From contig NZ_MRCD01000024.1 in the NCBI RefSeq assembly GCF_001904745.1, forward strand, positions 1 through 64,000: 64,000 nucleotides of DNA, read 5' to 3'. The stretch is from Calothrix sp. HK-06 (GTDB taxonomy: Bacteria; Cyanobacteriota; Cyanobacteriia; Cyanobacteriales; Nostocaceae). The notes below the pieces were generated by a model. The model saw nothing but the letters and a program-made list of their open reading frames with translations, had not been told where the DNA came from and did not search any database. The position numbers and the translations under genes were made by a program. Positions within the stretch are counted from its first letter, which is position 1. Each line of letters opens with the position of its first letter. Below are positions 8,830 through 16,677 of this stretch, piece by piece.

Positions 8830-9948
8830 ATGAAATTTTTATCACAAATATTCAACACCCCATTTTTTGCACTAGTCCGCAAAGAAATTAACCAAATATT
8901 AAGAAACAAACAACTACTAGTCTTACTAATCGTACCACCAACAGTACAACTATTACTTTATGGTTACGCACTAAATCCAGACGTACACAATTTACGATTA
9001 GGTGTTATAGACTACGCCAATATAGTCGAAAGTCGAGAATTAGTCAAAGCAATGACATCAAATCGCATTTTCAACCTTGACTCAGTTCCAACCAGTGAAA
9101 AAGAACTAAGTCATCAAGTTGAAGAAGGTAAACTTGATGTTGGAGTAATAATACCACCAGAATTCGGGCGCCGACTATCAAAAAATCAAGCCGAAATTCA
9201 AGTATTTATCGATGGAGTAAACGCTAATACCGCAGGTATTGCCAATGGTTACATGACCCAAATTATCCGGCAATTTAATCAAACTGTAGCAAACAATCAA
9301 TTAATCCCGATATCTCCAGAAGTAGTTTTTCTTTATAATCCAGGTTTAACAAGTAGCTGGTTCTTTGTACCAGGAGTTATGGGATTAGTATTAACGCTAA
9401 TTGCAACTCTAGTTTCAGCAATCACAGTTGTTAAAGAAAAAGATACAGGTACTCTCGAACAATTATTAATGACTCCAGCTAGTAACTGGGAAATTTTGCT
9501 GTCAAAAATTGTACCTTTAGCATTTCTTTTACTAGGAGATGTAATACTTGCTTTAACATTAGGTACTTTTGTATTCAATGTACCATTTCGGGGCAGCTTT
9601 CCATTATTTTTTATATTATCCAGTATGTATTTATTCGTAGGCATTAGTCTAGGAATTATGCTAGCAACTGTCGCAGGTTCACAGCAGCAAGTAGTACTAA
9701 TGTCATTCTTTATTAACTTACCAATAGTGCAAACATCAGGCGCCATTGCACCAATTGAAGCAATGCCTCCTTTCTTCCAGACCCTATCATTACTTAATCC
9801 CCTCCGTCACTATATCACCATTGTTCGCGGTATTTTACTCAAAGGTGTGGGTTTAGAGGTTTTGTGGATGCATGTTCTGGCATTAATTGGTTTTGCTATT
9901 GTGTTGATGACTATTAGTATTCGCAAGTTCCGTAATCAATTAAGCTAA
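8830..9948 (+). CDS. ABC-2 type permease (YbhR-like)
   Basis: 372 residues, paralogous to the preceding permease. The first membrane helix is at about 28-47, followed by a soluble extracytoplasmic domain and five C-terminal helices. The family segment VVKEKDTGTLEQLLMTPASN follows the second helix and matches the coupling helix region of YbhR/YhhJ proteins. It would form a heterodimeric channel with the upstream permease, powered by the double ATPase. It is the last gene of the exporter operon. Confidence 0.9.
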   Translation: MKFLSQIFNTPFFALVRKEINQILRNKQLLVLLIVPPTVQLLLYGYALNPDVHNLRLGVIDYANIVESRELVKAMTSNRIFNLDSVPTSEKELSHQVEEGKLDVGVIIPPEFGRRLSKNQAEIQVFIDGVNANTAGIANGYMTQIIRQFNQTVANNQLIPISPEVVFLYNPGLTSSWFFVPGVMGLVLTLIATLVSAITVVKEKDTGTLEQLLMTPASNWEILLSKIVPLAFLLLGDVILALTLGTFVFNVPFRGSFPLFFILSSMYLFVGISLGIMLATVAGSQQQVVLMSFFINLPIVQTSGAIAPIEAMPPFFQTLSLLNPLRHYITIVRGILLKGVGLEVLWMHVLALIGFAIVLMTISIRKFRNQLS

Positions 9949-9981
9949 ATAATGTCGTAGTAGCCAAGCTTACCTCATACC

Positions 9982-10147
9982 ATGTCCGGTTAATCAGTTA
10001 CGAAAAAATATATGTGTCATACTGAGCGTAACGTAGTGCAGCGTAATGCGAAGCATTTCGCGCAGGGTAGTATTTTGGAGATTCTTCACTAGCCTTCGGC
10101 AAATACGAGCGGATTACGTTCAGAATGACAAGCATTTAACCGGACAT
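9982..10147. repeat. nested inverted-repeat element (MITE-like)
   Basis: The outer arms are ATGTCCGGTTAA (9982-9993) and TTAACCGGACAT (10136-10147), perfect inverted repeats. Inside lies a second pair, GTCATACTGAGCGTAA (10016-10031) and TTACGTTCAGAATGAC (10114-10129). No coding capacity is visible. The nested structure suggests one repeat inserted into another, or a small non-autonomous mobile element. Confidence 0.65.
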
Positions 10148-10162
10148 AATATCACCGGAATT

Positions 10163-10198
10163 TGTTGTAGAGACATTACATGTAACGTCTCTACAACA
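10163..10198. repeat. GTAGAGAC-family hairpin
   Basis: A near-perfect palindrome with arms TGTTGTAGAGAC and GTCTCTACAACA around TTACATGTAA. It sits downstream of the convergent DoxX gene and may also serve as a bidirectional terminator. Confidence 0.65.
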
Positions 10199-10222
10199 TT
10201 TGCATAACTAAAATAAAATCAT

Positions 10223-10765
10223 TCATTGTCCAAAAATGGAAGCGTCGAGCGAAAATGCACCTGGACCTAAAACCGCAATTGTAATTAGCATTACGCAATA
10301 CATAAACGCTTTTTCCCAGCTTGGTGGTTCTCCTTTTCCTAATGGACCTTTATACTGGTCTTCAGGAATTAAATATGGGTCACGTGCGACAAAAGGTTTA
10401 CCTGAAGTAATTTCTAAAAATGCTGCAAATACCATTGAAGCAAAAATCGGCAGTGTTGCTAACAGTGTGAGGAATCCAATTATTAGTGCAAATCCACCAA
10501 GAAACATTGACCACGCTGATAAAAAACACATAAAAATAGGCATGTGCATAGAATTAGCCCACTGTTTAAGATGCGTTACCTTTGGATAGCCGTGTAGTAT
10601 AAACAAACCACCAGTGCTAACTCTTAATATTAATAATGCCCAGCCAACAATTCCAGCAGGAAATACTGGGTTAAGTGAACTAAGTAGATTTATACCAAGT
10701 GGTATAGATGAAGTGTTAGTTGCTAATAAAAAGGTTATTAAACCAAGAGCAAATTTATATATCAT
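10223..10765 (-). CDS. DoxX family membrane protein
   Basis: About 180 residues from the ATG at 10765; a GTG at 10795 would overlap the upstream gene by 14 bases. The DoxX signature appears as LLILRVSTGGLFILHGYPKV, followed by further hydrophobic helices (MFLGGFALIIGFLTLLATLP and a C-terminal helix), four membrane segments in all. DoxX/DoxD-like proteins are associated with quinone-linked redox reactions, but the function here is unproven. It follows the SMP-30-like gene on the same strand and probably belongs to its transcript. Confidence 0.82.
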   Translation of the reverse strand: MIYKFALGLITFLLATNTSSIPLGINLLSSLNPVFPAGIVGWALLILRVSTGGLFILHGYPKVTHLKQWANSMHMPIFMCFLSAWSMFLGGFALIIGFLTLLATLPIFASMVFAAFLEITSGKPFVARDPYLIPEDQYKGPLGKGEPPSWEKAFMYCVMLITIAVLGPGAFSLDASIFGQ

Positions 10766-10781
10766 AATGTGATTTGGTAGG

Positions 10782-11681
10782 TTATTGTAAACCACGAGTG
10801 TTAAGGTCGATGCTGTATAAAGATTTGCCTGCTGTGATCAAAAGGCGGTTGCGTTTTTGACCTCCAAAAGTTAGGTTTGTGCAGGTTTCTGGAACTAAAA
10901 TTTTTCCTAGACAGGCGCCATCTGGAGAGTACACTTGTATACTGTCTTGGGATGAAGTAAAAATGTTGCCATGTTCATCAACACGTAACCCATCAGGTTG
11001 ACCTGGCGAAATTTCTGCAAATACATCACCGTTCGTTGTATACCGACCGTCTACAACTTGATACACACGGATATAATGATGTCCTTGTGGATAGTCGAAT
11101 TCTGATGTGTCAGATACGTATAAAAGGCTTTCGTCGGGATTGAAAGTTAGTCCGTTTGGGCGTTCCATGTCTGTAACTACTGGGTATATTTCACCTGTTG
11201 CTGGGTCAAAACGAAATACGTAACTTCCAGCTTGTTCTTCTTCACCACCGTATCCTTGGTTTGGTTGAGTGAGTCCATACGGTGGGTCAGTAAACCAGAT
11301 AGTACCGTCGCTTTTAACTACTAAGTCATTTGGACTATTGAGGCGCCTTTTTTGATAACGGTCTACTAAAACTTTCCATTGACCATCTTGTTCACGTCGA
11401 ATAATGGCACGTTGACCCTGAGAACAGGCAACGATACGCCCTTCTGTGTCACGGTAGTTACCACTTTGATAGTGGGATGGGTCTCGTAGAACACTCACTT
11501 TATTGTCTGCATGTAAGCAGAACAAGCGGTTCCCGTGTGCATCGCTCCAAATAACGCTGTCATCCTCATGTAAGTAAACCGGGCCTTCACTATGAACGGC
11601 GCCTCCTTTAAGTTTCTGAAGTAAGCTATCTGGACGTACAAGCGCGCGCATACGTTCGTCATAAATTTCGATATCAGGCAT
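10782..11681 (-). CDS. SMP-30/gluconolactonase/LRE family protein
   Basis: 299 residues with the six-bladed propeller pattern of SMP-30 lactonases. GAVHSEGPVYLHEDDSVIW supplies the conserved metal-binding Glu, NSPNDLVVKSDGTIWFTDPPYGL the Asn and blade motif, ERPNGLTFNPDESLLYVSD a further Asn/Asp pair, and QPDGLRVDEHGNIF the catalytic-type Asp. These enzymes hydrolyse aldonolactones such as gluconolactone using a divalent metal. It lies 2 bases from the alpha/beta hydrolase stop and is followed by DoxX, so an operon is likely. Neighbouring SDR and GMC oxidoreductases could produce lactone substrates (inference). Confidence 0.88.
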   Translation of the reverse strand: MPDIEIYDERMRALVRPDSLLQKLKGGAVHSEGPVYLHEDDSVIWSDAHGNRLFCLHADNKVSVLRDPSHYQSGNYRDTEGRIVACSQGQRAIIRREQDGQWKVLVDRYQKRRLNSPNDLVVKSDGTIWFTDPPYGLTQPNQGYGGEEEQAGSYVFRFDPATGEIYPVVTDMERPNGLTFNPDESLLYVSDTSEFDYPQGHHYIRVYQVVDGRYTTNGDVFAEISPGQPDGLRVDEHGNIFTSSQDSIQVYSPDGACLGKILVPETCTNLTFGGQKRNRLLITAGKSLYSIDLNTRGLQ

Positions 11682-11683
11682 AA

Positions 11684-12466
11684 TTAAATAAATTTATGAG
11701 CTAATAAAAGTTTGTACAAGTTAACCGAATCTTCTACCAAACAAGCATGACCGCTGTGAGGTAAAATAATTAAATCAGAATTTGGAAAAATCTTATTTAA
11801 GCGTTGCCCCTCTGCAACTGAAGGTAAAAGTCGATCTTCAAAACTTACAATGAGCAACACAGGTTGGGTAATTTGAGATAGTTTTTTCTCGTCCATATTA
11901 AACTCTCTCATTATAGTCAAACGCTGATTAGCAGTTTTTTTCGGCGCCGAGCGAGTTGAATTTAGTAACGCTTGCCTAGCAGTTGGTGAAAGTTTACTTA
12001 AATGAGCAAGAAAAAGCAAAGCTACAAAAGATGATATTTTATAGACAAAATTAGGTATGAAAGCGAATAAAATGGAGCCAAAATTTAGCCAAGGCACCCG
12101 ATTAAACGAAGATGCAGAATTAATTAAAATAATCTTTGTAAAATAATCGGGATACTTTTGTAAAACTTTCAGTGCTAAACAACAACCAAATGATTCACCA
12201 CAAAGGTAAACATCTGAACTTGTTTTTTTTGCTAATTCTATCTCAGTCAAAAATAGCACTTCCTCAGCCATTTGGTCGCAGTTTTTCAAGTTAGCTGGCG
12301 GAACTATAAAACAACGAACATCAAAAGCAACTTCTAAATCTCTTGTTTGAATACACACCAGTTCCTTCCCAGTTTCATCCATCCCCGGTAAAAATATAAA
12401 TAGTGGGTAGTATGGATTACATACTTTGGGAGTTAGAAAATAAGAATGACTGCTTTTAGAGTTCAT
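11684..12466 (-). CDS. alpha/beta hydrolase
   Basis: 260 residues. The nucleophile elbow is GESFG with the following CCLALKVL helix at about residues 89-101. The acid is probably in VSFEDRLLPS, and the catalytic His is in LPHSGHACLVED near the C-terminus, so the full triad is present. An early motif FLPGMDETG supplies the oxyanion-hole region. The substrate is unknown (an esterase- or lipase-like enzyme). It sits 7 bases downstream of the glycine-zipper gene and 2 bases upstream of the SMP-30 gene in a minus-strand run. Confidence 0.82.
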   Translation of the reverse strand: MNSKSSHSYFLTPKVCNPYYPLFIFLPGMDETGKELVCIQTRDLEVAFDVRCFIVPPANLKNCDQMAEEVLFLTEIELAKKTSSDVYLCGESFGCCLALKVLQKYPDYFTKIILINSASSFNRVPWLNFGSILFAFIPNFVYKISSFVALLFLAHLSKLSPTARQALLNSTRSAPKKTANQRLTIMREFNMDEKKLSQITQPVLLIVSFEDRLLPSVAEGQRLNKIFPNSDLIILPHSGHACLVEDSVNLYKLLLAHKFI

Positions 12467-12473
12467 TATTTAA

Positions 12474-12809
12474 TTATGTATTTTGAGGTTTTGAGAGTGC
12501 TTGTAGTTCTTTCCAAGTATAGTGCTTTGGTAGTTCAATGGGTTTATTGTTGGCGCCTAAATTTAATCCAGTCGGTTCAACTACATTAATAGCTTCTTCA
12601 GTAAATTCAGCTACCTTATTAGCCGCAATGCTACCAGCAATAACTCCTGTAACTCCACCAATTACAGCACCTACCTTACCACCAATTATTGAACGACCGA
12701 TTGCTGCTCCTGCAACACCACCTCCTACAGCACCCAAAGAAGTTGCAACAGGATGAGAAGTTGTGTTGTCTGACTCCGAATGTACAATTTCATCGCTTTC
12801 CATAGTCAT
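12474..12809 (-). CDS. small glycine-zipper protein
   Basis: 111 residues with no similarity I can name. Residues about 24-68 are a Gly/Ala/Ile-rich stretch with repeated GxxxG spacing (GAVGGGVAGAAIG, GAVIGGVTGVIAGSIAANK), a glycine zipper that could insert in membranes or oligomerise. The C-terminus (ELPKHYTWKELQALSKPQNT) is soluble. A clear AGGAG ribosome-binding site precedes the ATG. It lies between a GMC oxidoreductase and a hydrolase in the same run. A related zipper is found at the N-terminus of the repeat protein at 33028-34407. Confidence 0.75.
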   Translation of the reverse strand: MTMESDEIVHSESDNTTSHPVATSLGAVGGGVAGAAIGRSIIGGKVGAVIGGVTGVIAGSIAANKVAEFTEEAINVVEPTGLNLGANNKPIELPKHYTWKELQALSKPQNT

Positions 12810-12819
12810 AATATTTCTC

Positions 12820-14385
12820 CTAAATAAGTTGGGTCAAATGGTCACCTATCCGCAGCGCGTTTGCAATAATTGTTAGCGTTGGGTTGACTCCAGAATTTGA
12901 GGGAAAGAAGCTACTATCAACGACATAAAGATTATTGATATCGTGGGTACGACAGTTAAGGTCTAATACCGAGGTTTTCGGGTCATTGCCAAAACGACAA
13001 GTACCACATTGATGTGCTACTGCTTCTTGGGGAACTTCATTACGTGGATATAAGCTAAAGGGGATGACGTGCGCGGCTTTTTGTGATATCGATTTCATCA
13101 CTGATGTCCAGCGATGAAGTAAGCGTTGAGCAGCCTCTGTGTTATTAAGAGTGTAATCTACATACAACTTATCACCGAGTGTACGCACACGATTATTAGG
13201 GTCAGGTAAGTCTTCGGTTTGTAACCACCACCCTACCGCGCGTTCAGCGATTTGCTGTAGTCCAAATTCTGGAATTAGTTTCACGAAGGGTGCAAGTAGT
13301 GGTGGCGCCTCAGCAGGAATCATATCAGTAAGCACATCTCCGGTGTTTTGCACCATCCCCATTGGATAGGGAAAATCTGGTTCTCCCCAGTAAAAATCGT
13401 TAACACCTATTGTTTTCTGAAATTTTGCCTCAAAGGTTTCAAAATGAATTGACAATACCGCAAACTCTTGCTGCTTCATATAATTACGTCCCACTTGGTC
13501 AGAACTATTTGCCAACCCGTTAGGATGTTTATCGTTAGCCGAACGTAGCAATAAAGCCGCAGAGTTAATAGCTCCACAAGAAACCACAACAATATCAGCC
13601 GAAAAGTGATGTAACTGGCCATTCACATCGGTTTCAACGGCAGTTATTTCTCGTCCAGACTCACTTGTATGCAGTTTGAGTACCTTGGCTTTTGTTAATA
13701 GTGTTAAGTTAGATTTATCCCGAATTGGAAGAATAGTATTAACTTCAGCGTCAGCTTTGGCATGGACTAGACAGGGATAACCGTCATGAGTATCGCAGCG
13801 AATACATGGACTTCTGGTCAAGTCAGCCTCATTTAATTTCATTCCCATCGGTAGATGAAATGGGTAATAACCTAGTTCACGAATACCATCAGAAATTTCC
13901 TGTATATGAGGCTTATGACTAATTTCCGGATTGGGGAATGGTTGACTACGAGGTGGGTCTGTTGGGTCTTCCCCTTGCTTCCCGTGTACATCATACAGTT
14001 TTTCTGCCTGAGTATAATAAGGCTCAAAATCTTGATACTTCAGTTCCCATGCTGGAGAAATTCCATCTTTATGAGTAACTGCCTCAAAATCTCGTTCTCG
14101 TAACCGTATTAAAGCACTTCCATATAACTTTGTATTTCCGCCTACCCAGTACCCAGTTTGCGGACGAAAAGCTTTACCATCTTTATCGTACCAATGCTCA
14201 GTCGTATGATAACGTTCCTTTTGGTAAACTTCCTTGGCACTCCAGTTTTCTTTCTCTCTAGGTAAAAAATCACCTCGTTCCAGCACCAAGATTTTTTTTT
14301 CACTAGGCGCCAATCTATACGCTAGTGTTCCTCCACCTGCCCCCGTACCAATAATAATAATGTCGTAGTGTTCAGTGATATTCAT
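12820..14385 (-). CDS. GMC family FAD-dependent oxidoreductase
   Basis: 521 residues. The N-terminal dinucleotide fold is IIGTGAGGGTLAYRLA with the acidic VLERGD after it. The GMC middle region contains the FAD-proximal segment TGYWVGGNTKLYGSALIRLR. The C-terminus carries the catalytic-type His in AHQCGTCRFG and the closing motif LYVVDSSFFPSNSGVNPTL. A Cys-rich stretch (CIRCDTHDGYPC) is present, as in many bacterial GMC dehydrogenases. It would oxidise an alcohol or sugar to an aldehyde, ketone or lactone; the substrate is unknown. A GGAG site precedes the ATG. It is first in the minus-strand run leading to the SMP-30 lactonase, compatible with an oxidation-plus-lactone-hydrolysis route (inference). 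Confidence 0.9.
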   Translation of the reverse strand: MNITEHYDIIIIGTGAGGGTLAYRLAPSEKKILVLERGDFLPREKENWSAKEVYQKERYHTTEHWYDKDGKAFRPQTGYWVGGNTKLYGSALIRLRERDFEAVTHKDGISPAWELKYQDFEPYYTQAEKLYDVHGKQGEDPTDPPRSQPFPNPEISHKPHIQEISDGIRELGYYPFHLPMGMKLNEADLTRSPCIRCDTHDGYPCLVHAKADAEVNTILPIRDKSNLTLLTKAKVLKLHTSESGREITAVETDVNGQLHHFSADIVVVSCGAINSAALLLRSANDKHPNGLANSSDQVGRNYMKQQEFAVLSIHFETFEAKFQKTIGVNDFYWGEPDFPYPMGMVQNTGDVLTDMIPAEAPPLLAPFVKLIPEFGLQQIAERAVGWWLQTEDLPDPNNRVRTLGDKLYVDYTLNNTEAAQRLLHRWTSVMKSISQKAAHVIPFSLYPRNEVPQEAVAHQCGTCRFGNDPKTSVLDLNCRTHDINNLYVVDSSFFPSNSGVNPTLTIIANALRIGDHLTQLI

Positions 14386-14594
14386 TCAAACTCCATTAGT
14401 GAGGAAACAGGGTAAAGATTTAGAGTTATACTTAAAACTGGTAAAATGTAAGCTTTTATCATGAGTCGCGAACGTTAACGCAGTTTTCCCGCTTTCTTAG
14501 CATCTTAAAGATTTTGATACTTATTTAAAAGTAAAGTTCTTACCCGTTTTGAGTATAATACATAAATTTAGTATTAATGTTTTTAATTCCAAAT

Positions 14595-15521
14595 TCATTC
14601 TGCAATTAGTAATATTGAATGTCCGTTTGGGTCTTTAACTAAAAAACCTTCATAATAAGAACTTGCGCTGTCTGGGAGGAAAATTTGCGTCGAAAGACAC
14701 TCAACTGAATGTTGCCGCAACCTTTCCACAATCTTTTCAATATCATTAGCAACAAGTTCAATTTGTACCGTCGCAATATCAAAACTTGTCCAGTCACTTG
14801 GTATCGGGCGCCCGTTTGCAGGCACTATATAATCAAGCATTTCTATACCCATACCTTTGTCAGGTCGCAGTGGCGTAACTTTGACTTTGGCTTCGGGTAA
14901 ACCATCAAGATAAGCTTGTGTTTCACCAGAGTTAAGACTGCCTTCCTTTACGTGCATCCCAAGATAATTACGGTAAAATTTTAAACTTTGCTTTGTATCG
15001 GCAACAGTAATTGCACTATGGTCTATTCCTAAAAACAAACGATTTGTTTGTAATTTATTATGCCATTTATTTTCTCCTTTATCGGCAGGAAACCAAATTA
15101 GTTCTAAATTGTGACCGTCGGGGTCTTTAAACTTAAAAGCTCTTACACCCGCAGATGCTGCATTACTAAGCGGTATTGTTTGTGGTTCGGTCGAAATATG
15201 TTCAATCTTGAATGATTGTAAGTGAGCATAGGCACTATCCATGTCGCTGACTACTATTGCTAAATGTTGAAACCATAAATCATTGCTTTGGGAATCTTTG
15301 GGAATGGGTTTTCCTTCAACGTCAAGATATTGTATCAACTCAATAACCTCTGTACCAAGCTGTAAGGTCGTAATCCGAATTGTTTCACGGTCGCTGTAAT
15401 TTTGCTCGTCAACTGTGAAATCTGAAACAGTTTCAAAACCTAATACTTGAGTATAAAAGTTTTGAGAACGGTTGACATCTGTCACTGTTAATCTAATCGC
15501 TCGAATGTTTAGCACTAGCAT
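14595..15521 (-). CDS. VOC superfamily protein with two glyoxalase-like domains
   Basis: 308 residues comprising two vicinal-oxygen-chelate modules: residues about 4-145 (IRAIRLTVTDVNRSQNFYTQVLGFE to GHNLELIWF) and about 165-305 (GIDHSAITVADTKQSLKFYRNYLGM to GHSILLI). Such tandem modules form metal-dependent glyoxalases, extradiol dioxygenases or resistance proteins. Candidate metal ligands are His in LGIDHSAITV and Glu in DGHNLELIW. No substrate can be assigned. It is divergent from the SDR gene at 15865. Confidence 0.85.
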   Translation of the reverse strand: MLVLNIRAIRLTVTDVNRSQNFYTQVLGFETVSDFTVDEQNYSDRETIRITTLQLGTEVIELIQYLDVEGKPIPKDSQSNDLWFQHLAIVVSDMDSAYAHLQSFKIEHISTEPQTIPLSNAASAGVRAFKFKDPDGHNLELIWFPADKGENKWHNKLQTNRLFLGIDHSAITVADTKQSLKFYRNYLGMHVKEGSLNSGETQAYLDGLPEAKVKVTPLRPDKGMGIEMLDYIVPANGRPIPSDWTSFDIATVQIELVANDIEKIVERLRQHSVECLSTQIFLPDSASSYYEGFLVKDPNGHSILLIAE

Positions 15522-15864
15522 TTTATTGGTAGATACATTCTAACTAAATAAATTGATAGCAGTGATAACGAATCTATCTTTAGATTGATATAAGTCTTGA
15601 AAAAGATTTTGTTATAAAAATATACATGTTTGAAACATTATTTTCATAATAATGACAAACAATTGTCATGTATTTGTAGTAAATGCACGATATATTGCGT
15701 CTTTAAATTTTAAGATTTTTAAGATTTTTTAACATGTCTATTTAATATGTCTAAAGATAGAGCAATGAAATATTCTTTGTTCTTTAATAAGTTTAGAAGC
15801 AGCAAAAAATTAGCAATTAGTTACATGGGTTGCTAACATCAGTTTGTATCTTTTTGAATTAGTT
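15522..15864. promoter_or_regulatory. divergent promoter region with separated inverted repeat
   Basis: 343 bp of AT-rich DNA between the divergent VOC and SDR genes. TCTATCTTTAGA (15573-15584) and TCTAAAGATAGA (15750-15761) are perfect inverted copies 166 bp apart, each near one of the two starts, and could be a shared operator pair. Direct AAGATTTTT repeats lie near 15711-15730. Confidence 0.4.
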
Positions 15865-16677
15865 ATGAGTTATTCTACTTACTTGCTCAAAGGTCAAAAA
15901 GCACTTGTAACAGGCGCCAGTTCTGGTATTGGTGAATCTATCGCGCGTTCTATGGCTGCATCTGGTGCCCAAGTAGCTGTTAATTATCACTCTGAAATAC
16001 AAGAAGCTGAAAAAGTCGTTGATGATATTAAAGCGGCTAGTGGTAAAGCTTTTGCTATCCAAGCTAATGTTGCCAACGAAGACGATGTTAAATCGATGTT
16101 TAGCCAAGTACTTAAGGAATTTGGTACTATCGATATTTTAGTCAGCAATGCAGGTATCCAAAAAGACTCGGCATTTGTAGATATGACTCTTGACCATTGG
16201 AATGCTGTTATTGGGGTAAACCTGACAGGACAATTTTTGTGCGCGCGTGAAGCAGCAAAAGAATTCTTACGTCGAGGTGTACAACCTGATGTTTCCTGTG
16301 CGGCTGGTAAAATAATTTGCATGAGTTCTGTGCATGAAGTAATTCCTTGGGCGGGTCACGTTAACTATGCTGCTAGTAAAGGTGGTATTAATATGATGAT
16401 GCGGAGTATCGCTCAGGAACTGGCGCCACACAAGATTCGTGTTAATGCTATAGCACCCGGTGCAATTAAAACTCCTATTAATAAATCAGCTTGGGATACA
16501 CCTGAAGCCGAAGCAAAGTTACTACAACTAATTCCAGCAAAACGGGTTGGTGATGTAGAAGATATTGCAAAAGCCGCAGTTTGGTTGGCTTGTGATGAAT
16601 CTGATTATGTTAACGGTACAACATTGTTTGTAGATGGTGGCATGACTTTGTATCCAGGTTTCAGGGAGAATGGTTAA
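15865..16677 (+). CDS. SDR oxidoreductase, glucose 1-dehydrogenase-like
   Basis: 270 residues from the ATG at 15865; an upstream TTG is in frame but less likely. The cofactor motif is TGASSGIGESIARSM at about 14-28, the structural motif is SNAGIQ, the catalytic Ser is in MSSVHEV and the YxxxK is YAASKGG. The C-terminus RVGDVEDIAKAAVWLACDE through VDGGMTLYPGF is typical of glucose 1-dehydrogenase-type SDRs. It overlaps the following glycosidase gene by 8 bases, implying translational coupling and a common carbohydrate role. Confidence 0.9.
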   Translation: MSYSTYLLKGQKALVTGASSGIGESIARSMAASGAQVAVNYHSEIQEAEKVVDDIKAASGKAFAIQANVANEDDVKSMFSQVLKEFGTIDILVSNAGIQKDSAFVDMTLDHWNAVIGVNLTGQFLCAREAAKEFLRRGVQPDVSCAAGKIICMSSVHEVIPWAGHVNYAASKGGINMMMRSIAQELAPHKIRVNAIAPGAIKTPINKSAWDTPEAEAKLLQLIPAKRVGDVEDIAKAAVWLACDESDYVNGTTLFVDGGMTLYPGFRENG

